NCBI GenBank assembly: GCA_903907925.1
Contig: CAIVQB010000130.1
Location: 1-50,941, forward strand
DNA: 50,941 bases
From: an uncultured Verrucomicrobiota bacterium
Lineage (GTDB): Bacteria; Verrucomicrobiota; Verrucomicrobiia; Limisphaerales; UBA9464
Reading direction: 5' to 3'
The first letter of the stretch is position 1, and every line of letters starts with the position of its first letter. Below, piece by piece: positions 45,520 to 50,941 of this stretch. Position numbers and translations under genes: made by a program. A model generated the notes under the pieces. The model worked only from the letters and a program-made list of their open reading frames with translations. It searched no databases and had not been told where the DNA came from.

Positions 45520-45553
45520 GCCGGTCGCAGTTTTTCCTGCGACCGGCCGTTTT
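45520..45553 (+). terminator. Strong hairpin terminator, second of a pair
   Basis: GCCGGTCGCAG and CTGCGACCGGC form a perfect 11-bp stem with the loop TTTTTC, followed by CGTTTTC. It stands 127 bases before the DUF1080 start. Position and strength suit the end of a small RNA or an attenuator in the leader. Confidence 0.75.
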
Positions 45554-45679
45554 CATTTCAATCCTCGGTGGCCGGCGTGCGGGGCTGGCCTCGCATTGAC
45601 CCCGATTTATTTCTTTCCCGCACCGCGCTTCGTAGGTCCATTCTCCGCCGTCCCAATTCGCACCGCACTCCCGACTCCC

Positions 45680-46465
45680 ATGACCTTTCCCGCCGCACTC
45701 CACCGGTTGACTGTTGCCGCCGTTGTTCTCCAAGCCTCCGCCGTGAGCGTCTTCGCCGCTGTGGGAGTCGGTGCCAAACCGCTTCCGGGTGCCGAAGTGA
45801 TCATCGACGGCAGCCGGAAGATGCTCGATGACAAGTGGACCTACTGGCAGGGGCCGCGCTTCGGGTCGTCGCTCCCCATCAAGTGGAAGATCGTCGAGGA
45901 TCCGGTCGACAAGGGAACCGTGGTGATGACGGATGATCCGGCAGCCGCCGGCGGCAAATATGGGGCCGCTGACATCGTCACCAAGAAGGCTTACCGGGAT
46001 TTCCGGTTGCACGTCGAATTCCTGGTGATGAAACCCAGCGGTAACAGTGGTGTGTACCTGCAGAACCGCTACGAGATCCAGATCATGGACGGCGACAAGA
46101 CGCCGCACGGCATGGGAGCGGTCATCAACGAGACGCCGTCACCGTATGCCCTCTACAACGGTCTCGGGAAATGGAACGCCTACGACATCAACTTCCGCGC
46201 GGCCCGCTTCAAGGAAGGCAAGAAGGTGGAGCCCGCCCAGGTCACGCTCTACTTCAATGGAGTCAAAGCCCATGTGAACCAGTCGATCTCGCAGGTCTGG
46301 GGCGGACCCAATTCAGGCATTGACGGCGGCAATGACGGTGGCAAGGGGATCACCGACGTGCCCGGCGGTTTGAAATTGCAGTGCGAGGGCCACGACGTCC
46401 GTTTCCGCAACACCTGGATCAAGGCGATCGATCTCAAGGATTCGCCGACCGATTTCGTGAAGTAG
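45680..46465 (+). CDS. Secreted DUF1080 protein (3-keto-disaccharide hydrolase family)
   Basis: 261 residues from ATG 45680 with a signal peptide (LHRLTVAAVVLQASAVSVFA). Family features: FRLHVEFLVMKPSGNSGVYL, QNRYEIQIMDGDKTPHGMG, NAYDINFRAARF, VTLYFNGVKAHVN and a C-terminal LKLQCEGHDVRFRNTWIKAI. This is the carbohydrate-acting beta-sandwich seen also at 28118, but a more complete and distinct subgroup. Probably periplasmic glycan turnover. The leader holds two terminator hairpins and a candidate structured RNA, so attenuation control is possible. The in-frame region back to 45518 is not a plausible N-terminus. Confidence 0.9.
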   Translation: MTFPAALHRLTVAAVVLQASAVSVFAAVGVGAKPLPGAEVIIDGSRKMLDDKWTYWQGPRFGSSLPIKWKIVEDPVDKGTVVMTDDPAAAGGKYGAADIVTKKAYRDFRLHVEFLVMKPSGNSGVYLQNRYEIQIMDGDKTPHGMGAVINETPSPYALYNGLGKWNAYDINFRAARFKEGKKVEPAQVTLYFNGVKAHVNQSISQVWGGPNSGIDGGNDGGKGITDVPGGLKLQCEGHDVRFRNTWIKAIDLKDSPTDFVK

Positions 46466-46497
46466 TCGCGGCATCAATCCGGATCCATGCCGTGGGA

Positions 46498-46575
46498 TTG
46501 AGATCGGATGGTTCGAATGAACCGAATCCGATTGGTTGTTCAGGAATTCGTGTGAATCTGTGTAATCAGTGTCCT
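46498..46575 (+). repeat. Dispersed repeat family C, copy 4
   Basis: Contains CGAATGAACCGAATCCGATT, then CAGGAATTCGTGTGAATCTG and TGTAATCAGTGTCC. It starts about 33 bases after the DUF1080 stop. With copy 3 it brackets the DUF1080 gene in the same orientation. Confidence 0.85.
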
Positions 46576-46607
46576 TCCGCGGCGTCTTCGTCAGGTCCCG
46601 CCTAGAT

Positions 46608-47900
46608 TCACCGCAGTCCCTTGGCCGCGATGTCGCGCCGAAATTGCATTCCCTCAAAGTGAATATGATCCAGCGCTGCGTACGCGCGATCGCGGGCTGA
46701 CGCGAGCGTCGGAGCCCACGCCGTGACACCCAGGACCCGGCCACCGCTGGTGACGCAATGGCCGCCGCGGTGCGCTGTTCCGGCGTGGAACACCTTCACC
46801 CCGGGTAGGGCCGCCACCTCGTCGAGACCGGTGATGATTTTGTCACGCGTGACGGGGCCGGGATAGCCGGCGCTCGCCGCAACCACACACACGCAGGCGT
46901 CGGGTGACCATTTCAAATCGATGCGATCCAGGGTACCGCCGACACTTGCCATCAGCAGTTCGAACAGGTCGTTTTCGAGCCGGGGCAGATAAACCTGCGT
47001 TTCGGGGTCTCCGAAGCGGGCATTGAATTCCAGGACCTTGGGACCGGACGCAGTGAGCATCACCCCCGGGTAGAGAAGACCGCGGAAATCGATGCCATCG
47101 ACGGCGCAACCGGCCAGCCAGGGTTGGAGGATTTGTTGACCCACCCGTTCCAGTTCGGCGTCGGTGAGGAAGGGTGCGGGCGAATAGGTTCCCATGCCGC
47201 CGGTGTTTAATCCGAGGTCCCCATCGAGCGCCCGTTTGTGGTCCTGCGCCGTCGGGAACAACTTCGCCGTCCGCCCGTCGCACAAGGCGTGCAGAGAGAT
47301 TTCCATGCCCTCCAGCAATTCCTGGATCACCACCTGGGAACCCGCCGCGCCGAACGATTTATCGACGAGAATTTCGTCCACGGCTCGTTCGGCCTCGGCG
47401 AGTGTGGAGGTGAGGAGCACGCCCTTGCCGAGTGCGAGTCCGTCGGCCTTCACGGCGCAACGGCCATTGAGCCGGGCGCAGAATTCCTTGGCCGCAATCG
47501 GTTCGGTGAAGACGCCGGAGAGGGCGGTGGGAATGCCATGGCGCTCCATGAATTCCTGGGAGAACGCCTTGGACGCCTCGAATTGGGCGGCCCGCTGATT
47601 GGGACCCCAGATGGTGAATCCCTCCTCCTGAAAACGATCCACGACGCCGAGGGCGAGGGGATTGTCGGGTCCGACCACGGTGAGGTCCGGATGATGGGTC
47701 CGTGCAAACTCCAGTAGGGCCTCGATGTTGTCCGCGGCAATCGGGACGTTTTCGACCGGTCCACCGGAGACGCGCAAGTGCTCGAGAGCGGTGCCCGCAT
47801 TGCCGGGCGCCACCCAAAGCCGGCTGACATGCCGCGAGTGCGCTAGTTTCCAAACCAACGCGTGCTCACGACCGCCGGAACCGAGGACAAGAAGTTTCAT
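46608..47900 (-). CDS. purD: Phosphoribosylamine-glycine ligase
   Basis: 430 residues from ATG 47900. The N-terminal MKLLVLGSGGREHALVWKL, the ATP-grasp region KADGLALGKGVLL, EGMEISLHALCDG and the conserved GGMGTYSPAP, GLLYPGVMLT and EFNARFGDPETQVYLPRL are all GAR synthetase hallmarks. It catalyses the second step of purine synthesis. The frame continues upstream into repeat family A, which yields a spurious N-terminal extension, so the ATG at 47900 is the start. No other pur genes are nearby. Confidence 0.96.
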   Translation of the reverse strand: MKLLVLGSGGREHALVWKLAHSRHVSRLWVAPGNAGTALEHLRVSGGPVENVPIAADNIEALLEFARTHHPDLTVVGPDNPLALGVVDRFQEEGFTIWGPNQRAAQFEASKAFSQEFMERHGIPTALSGVFTEPIAAKEFCARLNGRCAVKADGLALGKGVLLTSTLAEAERAVDEILVDKSFGAAGSQVVIQELLEGMEISLHALCDGRTAKLFPTAQDHKRALDGDLGLNTGGMGTYSPAPFLTDAELERVGQQILQPWLAGCAVDGIDFRGLLYPGVMLTASGPKVLEFNARFGDPETQVYLPRLENDLFELLMASVGGTLDRIDLKWSPDACVCVVAASAGYPGPVTRDKIITGLDEVAALPGVKVFHAGTAHRGGHCVTSGGRVLGVTAWAPTLASARDRAYAALDHIHFEGMQFRRDIAAKGLR

Positions 47901-48050
47901 GGTGCGCCGCCGATGCAAACAGGAAGACACCGCGGGCGGGAGCGAAAAGGATCGGGGTGGATTCGACCCGAAATTGTACGGCCGCTCGAAATGCGCGCCG
48001 CCGCTGGTTTCATGATGCCCCAATCCGATGATCCCGTTGCCTTGTGTTTG

Positions 48051-48199
48051 AGGACCAAAGGCCCGCTCCATACCAGCCTGGGGCAACGCTCCAGGACCGC
48101 GCCTTGTCCCATCCTGAGGGCCGAGGGCCCGGCTCCATACCAGCCTCGGGCAACGCTCGAGGACCAACCGCGTAGACTCCCAAGGGCTGAAGGCCCGCA
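48051..48199. repeat. Hairpin repeat cluster: family A (two direct copies) and B
   Basis: A3 (48051-48097) reads AAAGGCCCGCTCCATACCAG then CCTGGGGCAACGCTCCAGGA. A4 (48111-48164) reads GGCTCCATACCAGCCTCGGG then CAACGCTCGAGGA. In A4 both stem arms carry a compensating change (CCTCGGGC/GCTCGAGG), which keeps the hairpin. Unit B (48180-48199) reads CCAAGGGCTGAAGGCCCGC. It lies upstream of purD. Confidence 0.87.
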
Positions 48200-48330
48200 A
48201 CAATTCCGACTCGAAACCGGCAATCTAAAACCGATTCGGACCCATTTCGCCAAACGGCCGGGGCAATATGACAGGCCTTCGGTCCTTGAAACACGAAAGT
48301 GATTGGATACACCTCGGTTGACCTCGCGCG

Positions 48331-48700
48331 GCAAGATGGTGCAGACGCCTGTCGTCGTGGACTGCGGAGGCTCGCCACCGCGGTGGAGCGGGACTCTGGA
48401 TGGCGAATCACGGTTCCATCCGGCAACCGCACTTGTCCTGCGAGTCGAGCTCGTCCGGCAAAGCGGCGGCTTCGCTCCTCTCCGCCGCACTGACTCCATG
48501 ACGCTGTCGCGACGGCCGTTTCCGAGTGCGCCGGTGACATCCGGCTGTGCCCCCCCGTCTCAACCCCAACCTGATCGCCCCGCGTTCGGCAATCTGGCAG
48601 TGAACGCCCGGAGAACTGGTCCACTTGATCCGTCGACCGATTCTGGCGTGCGCGGCGTCAAAAACGCCTCGACAAAGAAGGTAAAGCTGATGATTTTCGA
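48331..48700. other. Non-coding stretch, probably a decayed repeat
   Basis: No convincing gene. 48331-48500 contains GGTGCAGACGCCTG, GGACTCTGGATGGCGA and GCGGCTTCGCTCCTCTCCGC. I recall such wording as common in long intergenic repeats of Verrucomicrobia; this could not be checked here. The frames through it code for low-complexity Arg/Pro/Ser-rich peptides. Confidence 0.4.
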
Positions 48701-48714
48701 ATCAACGCAATATC

Positions 48715-48778
48715 AATATTGCCGCAGAGAGCGCTGCACACGCCAATGCACACCGTCATCAATACTAATATTGCCGCA
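48715..48778 (+). repeat. 12-bp direct repeat pair in an AT-rich patch
   Basis: AATATTGCCGCA occurs at 48715-48726 and 48767-48778, each preceded by an ATCAATA-like word. The patch is clearly more AT-rich than its surroundings and precedes the cassette-like ORF. It could mark an insertion boundary or hold a promoter. Confidence 0.6.
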
Positions 48779-48819
48779 ATTGCCCGCTTCAACCGCGGCT
48801 CACTACGTTGTTAGACCCC

Positions 48820-49122
48820 ATGTCTTGCACAGAACCCGCGGCGTGGTCCGAGATCCAGCAGGCGATTACGTTCGGATACTATTGCGCAGTGGCCGGGGCG
48901 GTAGTTACGGCGACATTGGCCTACGAAGCGGTGAGATCTAGGCGCACTGGAGTTGCCTTGCCACTGGCCGTTCTCATGCTTTTGCTGCACCCAGCGTGGA
49001 CCGTTAGTGCGACTCGTGGAGAGTGGTGCCCTGGATTTAGGGCTCAGGCGTCGGCTTTGGTTACCGTTGCCTATTTAGGGTTGTTTATTCTTCAGTATGT
49101 TTCGTCACGACGGCGTGTCTAA
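48820..49122 (+). CDS. Orphan small membrane protein, cassette-like
   Basis: 100 residues from ATG 48820. Three hydrophobic segments are visible (FGYYCAVAGAVVTATLAYEA, GVALPLAVLMLLLHPAWTV, ALVTVAYLGLFILQYVS), and the C-terminus is basic (SSRRRV). No family is recognised. The sequence GTTAGAC (48810-48816), which fits the integron core GTTRRRY, lies four bases before the ATG. GTCTAAC (RYYYAAC) overlaps the stop region at 49117-49123. Its base use is less GC-rich than the housekeeping genes. It is probably an acquired cassette gene. Confidence 0.6.
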   Translation: MSCTEPAAWSEIQQAITFGYYCAVAGAVVTATLAYEAVRSRRTGVALPLAVLMLLLHPAWTVSATRGEWCPGFRAQASALVTVAYLGLFILQYVSSRRRV

Positions 49123-49123
49123 C

Positions 49124-49178
49124 ATTAAAGGGTGTAGTTGCTGGCTCCGCTCCGCTCCGCAGCAATACACCCTTTAAT
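49124..49178. repeat. Long 19-bp stem hairpin after the small membrane protein
   Basis: ATTAAAGGGTGTA-(G)-TTGCTG pairs with CAGCAA-TACACCCTTTAAT around a GCTCC-type repeated loop (49144-49159); one G is bulged. Flanking GGCGTG (49111-49116) and CACGCC (49188-49193) can extend the pairing. It starts two bases after the membrane protein stop. It resembles a folded attC body or a transcript-end hairpin without U-run. Confidence 0.75.
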
Positions 49179-49193
49179 GATGGACACCACGCC

Positions 49194-49282
49194 GCCTAAC
49201 ATCGGTTCGAGCCAACCGCCATGAGCCTGCAGCTTCCAGTCCACCGCCGGCGGTTGGCGGTGACTCACCCGGCACGCTGAGC
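49194..49282 (+). other. attC-like recombination site (degenerate)
   Basis: GCCTAAC (49194-49200) fits RYYYAAC. It is followed by ATCGGTTCGAGCCAACCGCC, much like the left half of known attC sites. The right side has GGCGGTTGGCGGTGACTCA and then GCTGAGC (49276-49282), one base off GTTRRRY. The arms CCAACCGCC/GGCGGTTGG are complementary. No integron integrase is in the window, so this is a structural resemblance only. Confidence 0.45.
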
Positions 49283-49298
49283 TTGGGTCGCTGGGCTC

Positions 49299-49607
49299 TT
49301 GTGCGCGTCGTTTTTCAACGAACGCAAGATAACGCTCTCACCAATTCCAGTCGCCAACATTGTGCCATCCAATCCTAAAACCGCCGCCAAGCGTTTCCGC
49401 ATCGTCGCAATCGTGTTTGCCGTGGTGGAAGTTCTCCTTTTCGCCCTTGCCTACGATGAACATCGAATCGGCGAGCGCCCGAACTCCGCCATCGCGCAAG
49501 GCGTTATCTTTCTCTCGCTCTGCGTGGTGTTCCTTAGCATTGCCCGCATGCGCGAGCGCAGATCGACCCAATCCGGCGAAAAGACAGCTTCGCCGGAATC
49601 CAAATGA
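49299..49607 (+). CDS. Second orphan small membrane protein, cassette-like
   Basis: 102 residues from GTG 49299; GTG 49362 (MPSNPKTAAKRFRIV) may be the true start, as the hydrophobic part begins soon after. Two membrane segments are visible (IVAIVFAVVEVLLFALAY and AIAQGVIFLSLCVVFLSIA), then a basic, Ser/Glu-rich tail. No family is recognised. It starts just after the attC-like site, the expected place for a cassette ORF. Confidence 0.5.
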   Translation: MCASFFNERKITLSPIPVANIVPSNPKTAAKRFRIVAIVFAVVEVLLFALAYDEHRIGERPNSAIAQGVIFLSLCVVFLSIARMRERRSTQSGEKTASPESK

Positions 49608-49735
49608 CCGGGCACATCTTGACACTGTTCCCAATGGAAGCCCGTTGGAACAACATTGGGCATGCATCCGACTCACGACGGCCGATCCACCGCGTACCCA
49701 AACGAATATGGGGCTCGGGTGGAACCAAGCCCTCC

Positions 49736-49786
49736 ACCTTGGGCGGTGCCCAAGGCTGGTATGGGGCGGACCGTTGGCCCTGAAAA
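49736..49786 (-). repeat. Hairpin repeat family A, single inverted copy
   Basis: Plus strand reads CACCTTGGGCGGTGCCCAAG then GCTGGTATGGGGCGGACCG and TTGGCCCTGA, the inverse of the family A unit. The stem has compensating changes (CTTGGGC/GCCCAAG) compared with other copies. The rest of 49608-49949 holds no convincing gene. Confidence 0.82.
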
Positions 49787-49949
49787 CAGTGGAAGTTTTG
49801 CCTTCCCCGCCCTGGAGCGCGGGTCTGTGACCCGCAGCAACGTTGCCATCGAGCGGCGGGTAGAATGAAACTCTGAGTCGATGGAACCGCGACTATCTTC
49901 CCCATCGCGATGCCGTTCCCGCCTCGCCTTGAACCTTTGGCCATGATCT

Positions 49950-50233
49950 CAAGTGTCGAATGATTTGGTACGCCCGGACGCCTTGGGCTTCAGGGTCAAA
50001 GGCCCGAACTATACCAGCCTGGGGCAACGCCCTGGGACCCCGTCCCGTCCCCCACTGAGGGCCAACGGTCCGTTCTATTCCCGGGTTCATCGATGGAGCG
50101 GGCCTTCAGCCCTGGGGATGCCGAGATGCAACAGACCCCGGGACGCTGCCCCGTCTGGTATGTAACCGCGCCGTTGGTGCTTCGGAGGGATCAACGTTCA
50201 CGAGAATCAAATGTCGAATGATTCAATACGGCC
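49950..50233. repeat. Repeat cluster A/B bracketed by 26-bp direct repeats
   Basis: The direct repeats at 49950-49975 and 50208-50233 follow the pattern CAARTGTCGAATGATT, then YRRTACGSCC. Between them are A (plus, 49991-50038), half-unit A (50052-50085), B (minus, 50090-50117) and A (minus, 50137-50186). The arrangement, with outer direct repeats around inverted hairpin units, looks like a composite inserted element. No gene is inside. Confidence 0.8.
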
Positions 50234-50290
50234 CCATTTCCTTTCCCCAGCGCGCAACTTTGTCGCGAATCCGTTGTTTGACTTGAGACC

Positions 50291-50632
50291 GTGAAACACC
50301 GCGCATCACTCACCGCACTCGCATTGCTTGCATTGACATTCGTCGGTTGTTCCAAGCATTCACGAGACGCGACAGTTGCCGGCCCGCAGGTTCGGGATTT
50401 GGGTGTAGTCGAAGTGTCGGATGGAGTACAGAGTCGGCATGATTTGGGAGGTGGCAGGGTTTGCGTCATCACTCCGGCCATCCAGAAAGACGGCAGCGTT
50501 TTGTTATCCATGAGCATCGAGGAGTCAGGCAAAGTGTTGGCGAAACCAAGAGCACAGACTAGATCTGGCGTGCCCTTTCAGGTTTCAATCGGAGATATCG
50601 GTATCGGAATGACGCCTGTGATCGGAAAATGA
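50291..50632 (+). CDS. Small putative lipoprotein with secretin-like beta segment
   Basis: 113 residues from GTG 50291. The N-terminus (MKHRASLTALALLALTFVGC) is a lipoprotein signal with Cys20 as the likely lipidated residue. The mature part has VITPAIQKDGSVLLSMSIEE, LAKPRAQTRSGVPFQVSIGD and ends MTPVIGK. This pattern resembles the 'TPxIxxDGxxxLxxxxE...PxxxxxxGxxxxIxIG' strands of secretins (type II/III/IV secretion), but only one such segment is present. No secretion genes are nearby. Function unknown. Confidence 0.6.
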   Translation: MKHRASLTALALLALTFVGCSKHSRDATVAGPQVRDLGVVEVSDGVQSRHDLGGGRVCVITPAIQKDGSVLLSMSIEESGKVLAKPRAQTRSGVPFQVSIGDIGIGMTPVIGK

Positions 50633-50854
50633 CGCTCTGTGCTGTAGCGAATCCGGCCGTCGCATCACTGTGGCAATCCAGCGTCCCGTGGATCGGGTCA
50701 ACTGAGCTTCGTTTTTAAGCATCCTAGCGCGCACCTATGAACATCACCTCCCGATACTCTGATATTCCCGAAGTGGCGATTGACGAGTCGAAGATTCCAA
50801 CGGCAGTTCTTCACCTTCGGCCGCGCAATTTTCTTTCTGTAAAATCGGTGAGCA

Positions 50855-50941
50855 TCAGTTGGTGAGTGGATTTGAGGGGGCGATGCTGAGGTAGATTTTT
50901 CCTGTTTCCCAATCCTCGGAGAGTTCTGTGAGGAGAGCGGA
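50855..50941 (-). CDS. C-terminal fragment of an IS256/mutator-type transposase (partial)
   Basis: A minus-strand frame enters from the right edge and stops at TGA (50857-50855), coding 28 residues: SALLTELSEDWETGKIYLSI, then APSNPLTN. The wording 'W.TG/RRYLS' near the end is typical of IS256-family transposases. The catalytic DDE residues lie outside the window. The bases from 50633 to 50854 show no other gene; a 42-codon plus-strand frame at 50737-50865 overlaps this fragment and is not supported. Confidence 0.5.
   Translation of the reverse strand, partial: SALLTELSEDWETGKIYLSIAPSNPLTN

Noticed and set aside
45300-45560. Signal recognition particle RNA or 6S RNA
   Set aside because: The conserved SRP apical loop (GGTCCGGAAGGAAGCAGC-like) is absent on both strands and no 6S-type long bulged hairpin is seen, so the element is left unassigned.
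46608-48203. Extended purD frame beginning at 48203
   Set aside because: The extension is repeat family A read through in frame; PurD starts canonically at ATG 47900.
48303-48941. 212-codon plus-strand frame upstream of the small membrane protein
   Set aside because: It runs through a decayed repeat and the AT-rich direct repeats, with low-complexity sequence and no domain; it also overlaps the better-supported ORF at 48820.
49136-49220. tRNA-like GGTTCGAG string
   Set aside because: The string GGTTCGAGCC fits a T-arm by chance, but no acceptor, D or anticodon arms can be built around it; it fits the attC-like site better.
43080-50200. CRISPR array as an explanation of the repeats
   Set aside because: Units are in both orientations, irregularly spaced over kilobases, vary in sequence and have no uniform spacers; no cas genes are present.
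50737-50865. 42-codon plus-strand ORF near the right edge
   Set aside because: It overlaps the transposase fragment on the other strand and has no recognisable feature.

Overview
The window reads as a GC-rich chromosomal segment of a Gram-negative heterotroph, most likely a member of the Verrucomicrobiota (Pedosphaera/Limisphaerales-like). This is inferred from gene content: two secreted DUF1080 proteins, a WPQWRGP-type beta-propeller, secreted proteins with 'FYRVR'-type C-termini, a hopanoid gene pair, and several families of short dispersed intergenic repeats. I could not run a taxonomic search. No tRNA or rRNA gene was recognised.

Layout. 1-129: tail of a transposase-like gene. 288-6855 (minus): sulfate uptake locus of outer-membrane porin, periplasmic sulfate-binding protein, an unexpected M14-type metallohydrolase, then cysT-cysW-cysA. 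7359-10361 (plus): PQQ-like beta-propeller, N-acetylmuramoyl-L-alanine amidase, PduO-type adenosyltransferase. 10385-13476 (minus): tightly overlapping znuA-znuC-znuB-zur zinc operon with a candidate Zur box at the znuA start. 13528-14592 (minus): DksA/TraR-like protein without most zinc cysteines, rpmG, rpsR, and a clear terminator. 14807-17742 (plus): NtrC-type regulator and the bifunctional NAD(P)HX repair enzyme. 17814-22919: two neighbouring large secreted CAP-domain proteins, one carrying four near-identical 216-bp repeats. 23088-26659: sdhCAB. 26984-32503: outer-membrane protein, DUF1080 protein, secreted propeller, NYN-LOTUS protein, rpsT, MscS channel. 32755-37604: FAD oxidase, lactonase, yicC-gmk-coaC. 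37636-42988: a sensor kinase/NtrC pair followed by a small membrane protein, hpnD, hpnK and a DMT-type membrane protein, all translationally close. 43430-47900: DR2241-like Fe-S protein, dienelactone hydrolase, DUF1080 protein, purD.

The right-hand 8 kb changes character. From 43.1 kb on it carries many copies of a hairpin-forming repeat. At 48.7-49.6 kb there are two small orphan membrane-protein ORFs next to integron-like recombination cores. The last bases encode the tail of an IS256/mutator-like transposase. Both ends of the window therefore look like insertion-sequence edges, which may mean it is a whole contig broken at IS copies.

The most interesting unexplained items are: (a) a structured RNA candidate bracketed by two intrinsic terminators at 45378-45553; (b) three dispersed repeat families; (c) the integron-cassette-like block without an integrase; (d) a candidate Zur operator defining the znuA promoter; (e) the degenerate zinc finger of the DksA-like protein; (f) the M14 hydrolase inside the sulfate locus.
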